The position numbers and the translations under genes are program-made. From Flavobacterium sp. (GTDB taxonomy: Bacteria; Bacteroidota; Bacteroidia; Flavobacteriales; Flavobacteriaceae): a DNA stretch of 64,000 nt. The notes below the pieces were generated by a model. That model was not told the DNA's origin. It ran no database searches and worked only from the letters and a program-made list of their open reading frames with translations. The stretch lies in the NCBI RefSeq assembly GCF_024642105.1, contig NZ_JAHEBT010000001.1, forward strand, positions 124,001 to 188,000. The letters run 5' to 3'. How positions within the stretch are numbered: position 1 is the stretch's first letter; every line of letters starts with the position of its first letter. Shown here one piece after another: positions 39,015 through 48,134 of this stretch.

Positions 39015-39151
39015 ACGTCAGTTCGAGTGTTTTTTGTGCAGTGAAGCGGAACAAAAAATGAATCGAGAACCTTCAAAAATAGTCACGGCTTCTCGATACA
39101 ATTTAAAAAGAAAAGTTAGCTCATTTCTTTTTAAATCACTCGAAGTGACGT
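39015..39151. repeat. Palindromic element family 1, copy A (no ORF)
   Basis: ACGTCAGTTCGAGTG...CACTCGAAGTGACGT ends; inner arms ATCGAGAA/TTCTCGAT and ATTTAAAAAGAAA/TTTCTTTTTAAAT. Confidence 0.85.
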
Positions 39152-39193
39152 GTAGAGAATAAAATAAAATAAATTACTTAACCTCAATCCTTT

Positions 39194-39961
39194 ATGGAAA
39201 ATTACATCATTGTTTTACTTTGTTTGGCCGCCTTTTTTGCAGGATTTATTGATGCTGTTGTGGGTGGTGGTGGCTTAATTCAAACTCCCATGGGATTGAT
39301 ATTATTGCCTAATTTACCCGTTTCGACTGTAGTAGGAAGTTTGAAGATTCCAGCATTTAGCGGTACTTCGTTTGCGGCCTACCAATACCTCAAAAAAGTA
39401 GCGATGAACTGGAAATTGCTTTCGATTATGATGCTATTAGCTTTTCCATCAGCATTTTTGGGATCGACTTTATTGACCTATGTGAGCAATGATTTTATGA
39501 AACCTATTCTGTTAGTGGTGCTGTCTTTTTTGGTGATTTATACCTACGCCAAGAAAAATTTTGGACAACACATTGAAAAGAATAGTTCTCCTAAAAGACA
39601 ACTAATCAATGCTGTGAGCATCAGTTTTGTGGTGGGATTGTATGATGGTTTTATAGGACCTGGAACCGGAAGTTTTTTGGTGGTGGCGTTTATTGCCTTG
39701 ATGGGATTTGATTTTTTACACGCTTCTGCCAATGCGAAAATGGTGAATCTGGCTACTAATTTTGGTTCGATTTGTTTGTTTTTTATCAAAGGAAAAATTA
39801 TTTGGGCGATTGCCATTCCGATGGCGTTTAGTAATGCTTTGGGTGGTTTTTTAGGCGCTAAATTGGCAATTAACAAAGGAAATCAATTTATCCGAATCTT
39901 CTTTTTGATTGTGGTAATTGGAACTTTAATTCGTTTTGGATACGATGTGTTTTTTAAGTAA
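39194..39961 (+). CDS. Sulfite exporter TauE/SafE family protein
   Basis: FAGFIDAVVGGGGLIQTP; GLYDGFIGPGTGSFLVVAFI; GGFLGAKLA. Confidence 0.92.
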   Translation: MENYIIVLLCLAAFFAGFIDAVVGGGGLIQTPMGLILLPNLPVSTVVGSLKIPAFSGTSFAAYQYLKKVAMNWKLLSIMMLLAFPSAFLGSTLLTYVSNDFMKPILLVVLSFLVIYTYAKKNFGQHIEKNSSPKRQLINAVSISFVVGLYDGFIGPGTGSFLVVAFIALMGFDFLHASANAKMVNLATNFGSICLFFIKGKIIWAIAIPMAFSNALGGFLGAKLAINKGNQFIRIFFLIVVIGTLIRFGYDVFFK

Positions 39962-39962
39962 A

Positions 39963-40577
39963 CTAATCTATTGCAATATCTTTACCTCCACGGATACGAT
40001 TATTCGCCTTTTTAATATTTTCTTCTGTTTTTAAGATTATTTTTACAATATGTAAATTCAGTTTTTCTTTCGAGTTTTCAAAATCCTCTACAATTATTTT
40101 TAAAATGTATTTTTCATCTATTGGATATTGGTCATAATCACCAATAACTTGTTCATTGTCAATTTGGAAAATAACGGGGCCTTTTAATGATTCTAAATAT
40201 TTTGCTTTTAAATTGCTTAATGAGATAATCTTGGGTTTATAGGGGTTTTTTGTAGTAATAAATATTTTTCCATAATACTTAATAGTATCAATTTTAAATT
40301 CTTCTTTCTCAATATTCACTGTTTCAATCTCGATTTGGTTGAGAGTTCGGAGAATATTTTGATTAACCAATGTTCCATTTATATAAAAAGCAGGTTTCTT
40401 ATTCGGGAGTATTCTAGGTTTATTGTAAATAACTTTAATTACGGTGTCATTTGCAGAATATGGTTTTGATATTGTTACCCCAGGAACTTTGCCTGAAAGT
40501 TGTTGTGCAAAAGAAGTAGCAATAACAAATAGCGTTAATGAGAGAAAGAGTTGTTTCATTTCAAAAAAATTATTCAT
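39963..40577 (-). CDS. Hypothetical secreted protein (TonB-receptor plug-like fragment)
   Basis: Signal peptide; GKVPGVTISKPYSANDTVIKVIYNKPRILPNKKPAFYINGTLV resembles plug-domain text. Confidence 0.45.
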   Translation of the reverse strand: MNNFFEMKQLFLSLTLFVIATSFAQQLSGKVPGVTISKPYSANDTVIKVIYNKPRILPNKKPAFYINGTLVNQNILRTLNQIEIETVNIEKEEFKIDTIKYYGKIFITTKNPYKPKIISLSNLKAKYLESLKGPVIFQIDNEQVIGDYDQYPIDEKYILKIIVEDFENSKEKLNLHIVKIILKTEENIKKANNRIRGGKDIAID

Positions 40578-40739
40578 TAAATATATAAATTAATCTTGTA
40601 TTTCACATATTTTAAACTATAAAATCTGTGAATCTGCGGTTATTTAAAATGGTTAATAAATTTATTTGTTCTTCAATTTTTGCTATTCAAAACCTCATTC
40701 AAAATACCTATTTTTGTTTTTAATAATATAAATTTCCAA

Positions 40740-43076
40740 ATGCAGCACTATATTGATCAATTGAACGAAGCGCAACGCGAACCCGTACTTCAGAAGGACG
40801 GCCCAATGATTATTATTGCGGGTGCAGGTTCTGGTAAAACGAGAGTGTTGACCATTCGAATTGCCTATTTGATGAGTCAAGGCGTGGATGCATTTAATAT
40901 TTTGTCATTGACCTTTACCAACAAAGCCGCTCGCGAAATGAAAAATCGTATCGCGTCTATTGTGGGAGCCAGTGAAGCTAAGAATCTTTGGATGGGAACC
41001 TTTCACTCGGTTTTTGCCCGTATTTTGCGTTCAGAGGCAGAACATTTAGGCTATCCTTCTAATTTTACGATTTACGATTCGCAAGACTCCGTGCGTTTGA
41101 TTTCTTCGATTATCAAGGAAATGCAATTGGATAGGGACATTTACAAACCAAAACAGGTGTTAAGCCGTATTTCTACCTATAAAAACAGCTTGATTACGGT
41201 AAAAGCCTATTTCAACAATCCCGAATTACAAGAAGCCGATGCGATGTCTAAGAAACCGCGTTTGGGCGAAATTTACCAAAATTATGTTGAGCGTTGTTTT
41301 AAAGCAGGAGCGATGGATTTTGATGATTTATTATTGAAAACGAATGAATTACTCACTCGTTTCCCTGAAATATTAGCCAAATACCAGAATCGTTTCCGTT
41401 ACATTTTGGTGGATGAGTACCAAGATACCAATCATTCTCAGTATTTGATTGTTCGTGCCTTGTCAGATAAATTTCAAAATATTTGTGTAGTGGGTGATGA
41501 TGCGCAGAGTATTTACGCCTTCCGTGGTGCCAACATTAATAATATTTTGAATTTCCAAAAGGATTACGACAATGTGAAAACCTTTCGTTTGGAACAAAAT
41601 TACCGTTCGACCCGAAATATCGTGGAGGCGGCCAATACCATTATCGATAAGAATAAAACCAAACTGGATAAAATTGTTTGGACGGCAAATGATTTTGGCC
41701 CAAAAATAAAAGTACACCGCAGTTTGACGGATGCCGAAGAAGGGCGTTTTGTAGCCAGTACGATTTTTGAACAAAAGATGCAAAACCAAATGCTAAACGG
41801 TCAATTTGCTATTTTGTATCGTACCAATGCACAATCGCGTGCTATGGAAGATGCTTTGCGTAAACGAGATATTCCGTACCGAATTTACGGCGGACTCTCT
41901 TTTTACCAAAGAAAAGAAATCAAGGATGTTTTGTGTTATTTGCGATTGGTTATCAATCCAAAGGACGAAGAAGCCTTGATTCGTGTGATTAATTATCCCG
42001 CCAGAGGAATAGGGGATACTACCGTTGAGAAATTGACTATTGCAGCCAATCATTACAAGCGTTCGATTTTTGAAGTGATGCAAAACATTGATAAAATTGA
42101 CTTGAAACTAAATTCGGGAACCAAGCAAAAGTTGACGGATTTTGTGAACATGATTAAGAGTTTTCAAATTATTAATGAAAACCAAGATGCGTTTTACATT
42201 ACCGATCATGTGGCCAAAAAAACAGGTTTGGTACAAGAACTGAAAAAAGATGCCACCCCCGAAGGCATGGCTAAAATCCAAAACATTGAGGAATTGCTTA
42301 ATGGTATCAAGGATTTTACCGAAGGTCAAAAAGAAATTGATGGTGCGCGCGGTGCCTTGTCCGAATTCATGGAAGACGTGGCTTTGGCTACCGATTTGGA
42401 TAAAGACACTAGCGATGAAGATCGTGTGGCGTTGATGACGATTCACTTGGCAAAAGGATTAGAGTTTCCACACGTTTTTGTGGTGGGAATGGAAGAAGAT
42501 TTGTTTCCAAGTGCGATGAGTATGAGTACCCGTTCGGAATTGGAAGAAGAACGCCGTTTGTTTTATGTGGCATTAACTCGTGCGGAACATCAAGCGTATT
42601 TAACGTATGCGCAATCGCGCTACCGTTGGGGAAAACTTACAGATAGCGAACCTTCTCGTTTTATTGAAGAAATTGATGGACAATATTTAGAATATTTAAC
42701 GCCTGCCGAATCGAATTACCGCTACAAACCGATGATTGACAGTGATATTTTTGGCGATGTGGACAAGTCCAAATTGCGTTTAGCTAAACCGGTTTCAGGA
42801 ACACCACCCAAATACATTACAGATAACCAACCTAAACCGGACAGTCCAATTAGACGATTAAAACCGGTTACTGGAAATACACCCACTTCAGGGAGTGCCA
42901 ATTTGTTTGACAATAAATTAGTAGCTGGAAATATCGTAATGCACGAGCGTTTTGGTAAAGGTGAAGTCATCAATATGGAAGGGGTTGGTGCCGACAGAAA
43001 AGCGGAAATTCGTTTTGAAGTGGGGGGAATTAAGAAACTATTATTGCGTTTTGCAAAATTGGAAATTATTGGGTAA
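40740..43076 (+). CDS. UvrD/PcrA family ATP-dependent DNA helicase
   Basis: LNEAQREPVLQKDGPMIIIAGAGSGKTRVLTIRIAYL; ILVDEYQDTNHSQY; VVGDDAQSIYAFRGA. Confidence 0.96.
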   Translation: MQHYIDQLNEAQREPVLQKDGPMIIIAGAGSGKTRVLTIRIAYLMSQGVDAFNILSLTFTNKAAREMKNRIASIVGASEAKNLWMGTFHSVFARILRSEAEHLGYPSNFTIYDSQDSVRLISSIIKEMQLDRDIYKPKQVLSRISTYKNSLITVKAYFNNPELQEADAMSKKPRLGEIYQNYVERCFKAGAMDFDDLLLKTNELLTRFPEILAKYQNRFRYILVDEYQDTNHSQYLIVRALSDKFQNICVVGDDAQSIYAFRGANINNILNFQKDYDNVKTFRLEQNYRSTRNIVEAANTIIDKNKTKLDKIVWTANDFGPKIKVHRSLTDAEEGRFVASTIFEQKMQNQMLNGQFAILYRTNAQSRAMEDALRKRDIPYRIYGGLSFYQRKEIKDVLCYLRLVINPKDEEALIRVINYPARGIGDTTVEKLTIAANHYKRSIFEVMQNIDKIDLKLNSGTKQKLTDFVNMIKSFQIINENQDAFYITDHVAKKTGLVQELKKDATPEGMAKIQNIEELLNGIKDFTEGQKEIDGARGALSEFMEDVALATDLDKDTSDEDRVALMTIHLAKGLEFPHVFVVGMEEDLFPSAMSMSTRSELEEERRLFYVALTRAEHQAYLTYAQSRYRWGKLTDSEPSRFIEEIDGQYLEYLTPAESNYRYKPMIDSDIFGDVDKSKLRLAKPVSGTPPKYITDNQPKPDSPIRRLKPVTGNTPTSGSANLFDNKLVAGNIVMHERFGKGEVINMEGVGADRKAEIRFEVGGIKKLLLRFAKLEIIG

Positions 43077-43092
43077 TAATCATATTATTTAA

Positions 43093-43196
43093 GTCAGTTC
43101 GAGTATTTTTGTTTAGTGAAGCGGAACAAAACTTCTCGATACAATTTTAAATAGAAAAGCTATTGCATTCCTATTTAAAATCACTCGAAGTGACGT
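43093..43196. repeat. Palindromic element family 1, copy B (internally deleted)
   Basis: GTCAGTTCGAG...CTCGAAGTGACGT; right half from CTTCTCGATAC to GTGACG identical to copy C. Confidence 0.85.
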
Positions 43197-43230
43197 GAAT
43201 GGATTGGTTAAATTGGATTATATAGTTTAA

Positions 43231-43678
43231 ACGTCAGTTCGAGTGTTTTTTGTGTAGTGAAGCGGAACAAAAAATGTATCGAGAACCATTTAAAAGCGAA
43301 ATATAATGAAGCAATCTTATGTCTATATTTTAAAATGTGCTGATGATTCCTAGTTACACTGGTGTAACAAGTAACCTAACTCAACGTATTTTTCAACATG
43401 AAACGGCTTATTATCCAGATTGTTATACAGTAAATAAAAGACCAGTTAAATTGGTTTACTATTGTGAATTTACCGATATTAATTTTGCAATTGATATAGA
43501 AAAGAAAATTAAAAAATGGTCTAGAGCTAAAAAAGAAGCTTTAATAAACGAGGAGTTTGACAAACTTCCTAACTTAGCTAAAAAGAAATTTTAATTTTAC
43601 AGTCATTACACAGCTTCTCGATACAATTTTAAATAGAAAAGCTATTGCATTCCTATTTAAAATCACTCGAAGTGACGC
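43231..43678 (+). mobile_element. Palindromic element family 1, copy C, carrying a GIY-YIG nuclease ORF in its central loop
   Basis: ACGTCAGTTCGAGTG (43231) ... GTATCGAGAA (43276-43285) [ORF] TTCTCGATAC (43615-43624) ... CACTCGAAGTGACG (to 43677). Confidence 0.8.
43306..43594 (+). pseudogene. GIY-YIG nuclease family protein with a +1 frameshift (MKQSYVYILKCADDS / YTGVTSNLTQRIFQH...)
   Basis: ATG 43306 reads to TAG 43351-43353; removing one base (e.g. the G of TAG) gives ...ADDSYYTGVTSNLTQRIFQHETAY..., a normal GIY-YIG sequence continuing to 43594. Confidence 0.8.
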
Positions 43679-43714
43679 GTACTTGAAACGTTAAAAGTAA
43701 GATATAGTTTATAT

Positions 43715-43759
43715 GTCAGTTCGAGTATTGAAGCAGAACAAAAAATGTATCGAAGTGAC
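43715..43759. repeat. Palindromic element family 1, copy D (45-bp minimal form)
   Basis: GTCAGTTCGAGTATTGAAGCAGAACAAAAAATGTATCGAAGTGAC. Confidence 0.75.
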
Positions 43760-43778
43760 AAAATAAAAAAACAAAACT

Positions 43779-44399
43779 ATGGCTGAATTTATAAAAATAT
43801 ACCCTGATAAACCGAGTGAGTCGGCTATTGTCAAAGTGGTAAAGGTATTGAAAGAAGGAGGTTTAGTAATCTATCCAACCGATACGGTCTATGGATTGGG
43901 TTGTGATATTACGAATACAAAGGCTTTGGAGCGAATTGCCCGAATCAAAGGCGTGAAATTAGAGAAAGCTAATTTTTCGTTTATATGCCACGATTTAAGT
44001 AATTTATCTGATTATGTGAAGCAAATTGACACCGCTACTTTTAAAATTTTAAAACGAGCGTTGCCAGGACCTTATACCTTCATTTTACCAGGAAGTACTA
44101 ATTTACCAAAAGAATTCAAAAAGAAAACTACTGTTGGTATTCGTGTGCCAGACAATTCCATTGCTTTAGAAATTGTTAGCCAATTAGGAAATCCAATTGT
44201 ATCCACTTCCATTCATGATGAAGATGATGTGATTGAATATACGACTGACCCAGAATTGATTTTTGAAAAATGGCAAAATTTGGTGGATATGGTAATTGAT
44301 GGTGGCTATGGAGATAATACGGCTTCTACCATAATTGACTTATCGGGGCATGAACCGATAGTTGTCAGAGAAGGAAAAGGAGATGTAGACATACTTTAG
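43779..44399 (+). CDS. L-threonylcarbamoyladenylate synthase (Sua5/YciO/YrdC family)
   Basis: VVKVLKEGGLVIYPTDTVYGLGCDITN; KANFSFICHDLSNLSDYVK; PGPYTFILPGS. Confidence 0.92.
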   Translation: MAEFIKIYPDKPSESAIVKVVKVLKEGGLVIYPTDTVYGLGCDITNTKALERIARIKGVKLEKANFSFICHDLSNLSDYVKQIDTATFKILKRALPGPYTFILPGSTNLPKEFKKKTTVGIRVPDNSIALEIVSQLGNPIVSTSIHDEDDVIEYTTDPELIFEKWQNLVDMVIDGGYGDNTASTIIDLSGHEPIVVREGKGDVDIL

Positions 44400-44435
44400 T
44401 TAGTTATATATAACTATTTGTATTTTAAAATTTTA

Positions 44436-44477
44436 CATAAAAAAAACGTCTTGATTTTTCAAGACGTTTTTTTTATG
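44436..44477. terminator. Bidirectional terminator hairpin
   Basis: CATAAAAAAAACGTCTTGATTTTTCAAGACGTTTTTTTTATG. Confidence 0.9.
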
Positions 44478-44491
44478 TAATGGAAACAATT

Positions 44492-45325
44492 TTATTTTTG
44501 TTGTTTCTTCATTTCTTTTTCCACCATTTCGTAGAATTGGTCAATTTTAGGTAATACAACAATACGAGTTCTTCTGTTACGAGCTCTGTTTTCAGCTGAA
44601 TTGTTTTCTACTAATGGTACATACGAACTTCTACCAGCAGCAATCAATTGAGAAGGTTTAACACCTAATTGATTAGTTAAAACACGAATAATAGACGTAG
44701 AACGTTTTACACTTAAATCCCAGTTGTCTAGTAAGATTCCGCTTCCTGCATAAGGTACATTGTCGGTATGTCCTTCTACCATACATTCGAAATCAGGTTT
44801 GTCATTTACTACTTTAGCCACTTTAGCCAAAACACCTTTCGCTTTATCAGTTACCTCATAGCTACCGCTTTTAAATAATAGTTTATCAGCAATTGAAATG
44901 AAAACCACTCCTTTTTCTACATTAATTTCGATATCTGGATCAGACAAACCAACTGCACTTTTTAAACTAGTGACAACAGCTAAGGTAACGCTGTCTTTTT
45001 TAGTTAAGGCATCTTGCATTCTGTTGATTTTCAAATCTTTTTCTTTGATAGATTCTAATGCTTTTTCAATATTTTGAGCACCTTTAGACGACAAAACTGC
45101 CATTTCTTTAGAAGTCTCAATTAAATTTAAATTTTGATCTTTTAAAGCTGCTGCAGTAGCTGCAAGTCCAGCTTTTTCTTCTAAACAAGAATTTAACTTT
45201 ACAGTACAAGTATTTAATAAGTCTTGAGTTTCTTTATTTTTAGCCTCTAATTCAGCATATTTCTTTTTAGAAACACAAGAACTTAAAAGCGCCAATACTG
45301 ATAAAGCAATTACAACTTTTTTCAT
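44492..45325 (-). CDS. OmpA family lipoprotein
   Basis: Lipobox LALLSSCVSK; FECMVEGHTDNVPY; NRARNRRTRIVVLPK. Confidence 0.92.
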   Translation of the reverse strand: MKKVVIALSVLALLSSCVSKKKYAELEAKNKETQDLLNTCTVKLNSCLEEKAGLAATAAALKDQNLNLIETSKEMAVLSSKGAQNIEKALESIKEKDLKINRMQDALTKKDSVTLAVVTSLKSAVGLSDPDIEINVEKGVVFISIADKLLFKSGSYEVTDKAKGVLAKVAKVVNDKPDFECMVEGHTDNVPYAGSGILLDNWDLSVKRSTSIIRVLTNQLGVKPSQLIAAGRSSYVPLVENNSAENRARNRRTRIVVLPKIDQFYEMVEKEMKKQQK

Positions 45326-45378
45326 AAATGATGATTTTATTGGATTATTTGATTTGTAGCAAATTTAGTTTTTATAAT

Positions 45379-46380
45379 TTATTTGAGCCTAATTAAATCG
45401 TTAAAAAAACGAATTTTATTTATGAAGTAACTATAAACGATACTTTTGGTGATATAGTATTGGGTTTGTTGAAAATTACTTCGTTTAGCATAATTTTCGG
45501 CAAAGCGCGTGTAAAATGCGAAGTGTGCTTTTAGAATTGCCAAAAAGTGTTTTATTTTTCCTTGTAACAAGAATTGAATTCCGGCTATTCCGTCTAATAG
45601 CATTCGGATAAAAAGTATTCGATACAAGTCTTTTTTAGGTAAATTCTTGGTGAGCATTAATAATGAATTTCTGAAATTCAATTCCGTTTTTTTGGGATTC
45701 CCTTGCTGTAAAGTAGCACCACCAACATGATACACCTTAGATTCAAATAAATACTTAATTGTATATCCTTTATTTTTTGCCCTCCAACATAAATCAATTT
45801 CTTCTTGGTGTGCAAAAAAGGAAGTGTCAAATCCATTTAATTCGTTGTAAACAGCACTTCGAATAAAAAAACAAGCTCCTGAAGCCCAAAAGATTTCTTG
45901 ATTGGTATCGTATTGACCATTGTCTTTTTCTAAAGTGTCAAATATACGACCGCGGCAAAAAGGATAACCGTATTGGTCAATATATCCTCCGGCAGCTCCT
46001 GCATATTCAAAATAGTCTTTGTTCTTGAAGTCTAAAATCTTCGGTTGAATGATGGCAGTTGTAGGTTCGTTTTGAAATGTTTTGATGATGGGTTGTAGCC
46101 AATTTTCTGTCACCTCAATATCTGAATTGACTAAAGCATAAACATCGGCATCAATATGTTGTAATGCTTCGTTATACCCACCTGCGTAACCCGTATTAGT
46201 TGGATTTACCACAATAGAAACCTCAGGAAAATGAGCCTTTACAAAAGCCACTGAATTATCTGTAGAAGCATTGTCAGCAACATAAACAGTCGCTTCTTTG
46301 GAAAATTGAACTACAGAAGGTAAAAACTGTTCTAGTAATTGTTTTCCGTTCCAATTGAGTATAACAACTGCTACTTTCAT
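45379..46380 (-). CDS. Glycosyltransferase family 2
   Basis: VAVVILNWNGKQLLEQFLPSV; YVADNASTDNS; YALVNSDIEV; FDTSFFAHQEEIDLCWRAKNKGY. Confidence 0.93.
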   Translation of the reverse strand: MKVAVVILNWNGKQLLEQFLPSVVQFSKEATVYVADNASTDNSVAFVKAHFPEVSIVVNPTNTGYAGGYNEALQHIDADVYALVNSDIEVTENWLQPIIKTFQNEPTTAIIQPKILDFKNKDYFEYAGAAGGYIDQYGYPFCRGRIFDTLEKDNGQYDTNQEIFWASGACFFIRSAVYNELNGFDTSFFAHQEEIDLCWRAKNKGYTIKYLFESKVYHVGGATLQQGNPKKTELNFRNSLLMLTKNLPKKDLYRILFIRMLLDGIAGIQFLLQGKIKHFLAILKAHFAFYTRFAENYAKRSNFQQTQYYITKSIVYSYFINKIRFFNDLIRLK

Positions 46381-46836
46381 CTAGATTGTGTTTGATTGAT
46401 AATGGGGTAATTCAGGTAAAAATTGGTATTTTTCATTTTCAAAATCCATTTGGCAAAAGTAATGATTCAAGCCATTAGTCACCATTAAATAATTCGATTT
46501 CAAAGTCATATTATATTGAGCAATTTGATCGAAAGTACTTTGTGAAATGGTCACTTCAGGGGCTTTACATTCGATTAATATAAAAATAGAACCATCTGAA
46601 TTGTACACCACAACATCATATCTTTTTCGTAATCCGTTGACTTTTAAAACTTTTTCAACATTAATCAATGACTTAGGATAGTTTTTTTCGAACATTAAAA
46701 ATTGAACAACGTGTTGGCGAACCCATTCTTCGGGAGTAAGAATTATAAATTTTTTCCTGATGGCATCAAAAATAGACACTTTATTTTCGCTATTTTTGAA
46801 ACGGAAAGAATAGGATGAAAAATTCAATTGTTGCAT
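46381..46836 (-). CDS. Type I restriction enzyme HsdR N-terminal-like domain protein
   Basis: RKKFIILTPEEWVRQHVVQFL; RYDVVVYNSDGSIFILIECKAPEV (PD-(D/E)XK-like). Confidence 0.8.
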   Translation of the reverse strand: MQQLNFSSYSFRFKNSENKVSIFDAIRKKFIILTPEEWVRQHVVQFLMFEKNYPKSLINVEKVLKVNGLRKRYDVVVYNSDGSIFILIECKAPEVTISQSTFDQIAQYNMTLKSNYLMVTNGLNHYFCQMDFENEKYQFLPELPHYQSNTI

Positions 46837-46899
46837 GCGCCAAAATTACTATTTTAAATTTCAAATTTCCGAATAAAGACCTAACCAAAACAACTTTTT

Positions 46900-47901
46900 G
46901 TGGACGAAGTAGTAAAAATTGTAAATGATATTAAGGCAGGAAACATCAAACCAATCTATTTTTTGATGGGAGAAGAGCCGTATTATATTGATAAATTATC
47001 CGATTTTATTGAACAAAATGTATTGACTGAAGAAGAAAAAGGCTTCAATCAAACGGTTTTGTATGGTCGTGATGTTTCAATTGACGATATTGTTTCGACT
47101 GCTAAGCGTTATCCAATGATGGCCGAACGTCAAGTAGTGATTGTTAAAGAAGCTCAAGAATTGTCTCGAACAATTGATAAAATTGAGAGTTATGTAGAAA
47201 ATCCAATGGAATCAACGGTCTTGGTTTTTTGTTACAAATACAAAACATTGGATAAACGTAAAAAAGCAACGAAATTATTAGCACAAAAAGGGATTGTTTA
47301 CGAAAGTAAAAAGCTGTATGAGAATCAAGTTGGCGACTGGATAAAACGTGTTTTGGCTGGTAAAAAATATGCGATCGAACCTAAAGCTACTGCCATGCTA
47401 GTGGAATTTTTAGGAACTGATTTGAGTAAAATTAACAATGAATTAGAGAAACTGCAAATTATACTTCCGTCAGGAAGTACGATTAATCCACAGCATATTG
47501 AAGAGAATATAGGTTTTAGTAAAGACTTCAATAATTTTGAGTTACTGAATGCTTTGGGCTCTCGAAATCAAGCTAAGGCATTCCATATTGCTCACTATTT
47601 TTCAGAAAATCCAAAAGCCAATCCTTTAGTAGTAACCACGGGTCTTGTATTTGGATTTTTTGTAAAAATCCTAAAATACCACGGATTGAAAGATAGAAAT
47701 CCTTCAAAAGTAGCATCTGCTTTAGGAGTAAATCCTTATTTTTTGAAAGATTATGATGTGGCTTTGAAAAATTATCCTATGAAAAAAGTAAGCCAAATCA
47801 TTACTTCTTTACGAGATGTAGATGTGAAGAGTAAAGGAGTAGGAGCTACGATGTCACAGTCGGATTTATTAAAAGAAATGCTATATAAAATATTTAATTA
47901 G
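46900..47901 (+). CDS. holA: DNA polymerase III subunit delta
   Basis: IKPIYFLMGEEPYYIDKLSDFIE; TAKRYPMMAERQVVIVKEAQEL; non-ATG (GTG) start. Confidence 0.88.
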   Translation: MDEVVKIVNDIKAGNIKPIYFLMGEEPYYIDKLSDFIEQNVLTEEEKGFNQTVLYGRDVSIDDIVSTAKRYPMMAERQVVIVKEAQELSRTIDKIESYVENPMESTVLVFCYKYKTLDKRKKATKLLAQKGIVYESKKLYENQVGDWIKRVLAGKKYAIEPKATAMLVEFLGTDLSKINNELEKLQIILPSGSTINPQHIEENIGFSKDFNNFELLNALGSRNQAKAFHIAHYFSENPKANPLVVTTGLVFGFFVKILKYHGLKDRNPSKVASALGVNPYFLKDYDVALKNYPMKKVSQIITSLRDVDVKSKGVGATMSQSDLLKEMLYKIFN

Positions 47902-47951
47902 TAGTAAATTTAGATATTTGCACCACCAAAAAACAGAAAATACCACATGTT

Positions 47952-48134
47952 ATGGGAATGAATAAAAATACCATTTTAGGATGGGCTACTTTAATTATGA
48001 TTGCAATGGGCTTATTACTAATAGGTTTAGGGGCTTTTAGATATGATGATGTTGCAGGATGGGGCTTTGCTGCTGTCGGTGTTGGATTTTTAGCGAATGC
48101 TTGGGTTTTTAGTTCTCTTAAAGGTAGAGTCTAG
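47952..48134 (+). CDS. CAL67264-type small membrane protein
   Basis: MNKNTILGWATLIMIAMGLLLIGLGAFRYDDVAGWGFAAVGVGFLANAWVFSSLKGRV. Confidence 0.75.
   Translation: MGMNKNTILGWATLIMIAMGLLLIGLGAFRYDDVAGWGFAAVGVGFLANAWVFSSLKGRV

Noticed and set aside
41463-42973. ORFs overlapping the UvrD/PcrA helicase gene on the other strand or in another frame
   Set aside because: Overlap a conserved coding region; codon-constraint artefacts.
46381-46836. HsdR-N-like protein as part of a restriction or defence system
   Set aside because: Isolated single gene next to holA and a glycosyltransferase with no hsdM/hsdS; probably a conserved housekeeping neighbour in this lineage.
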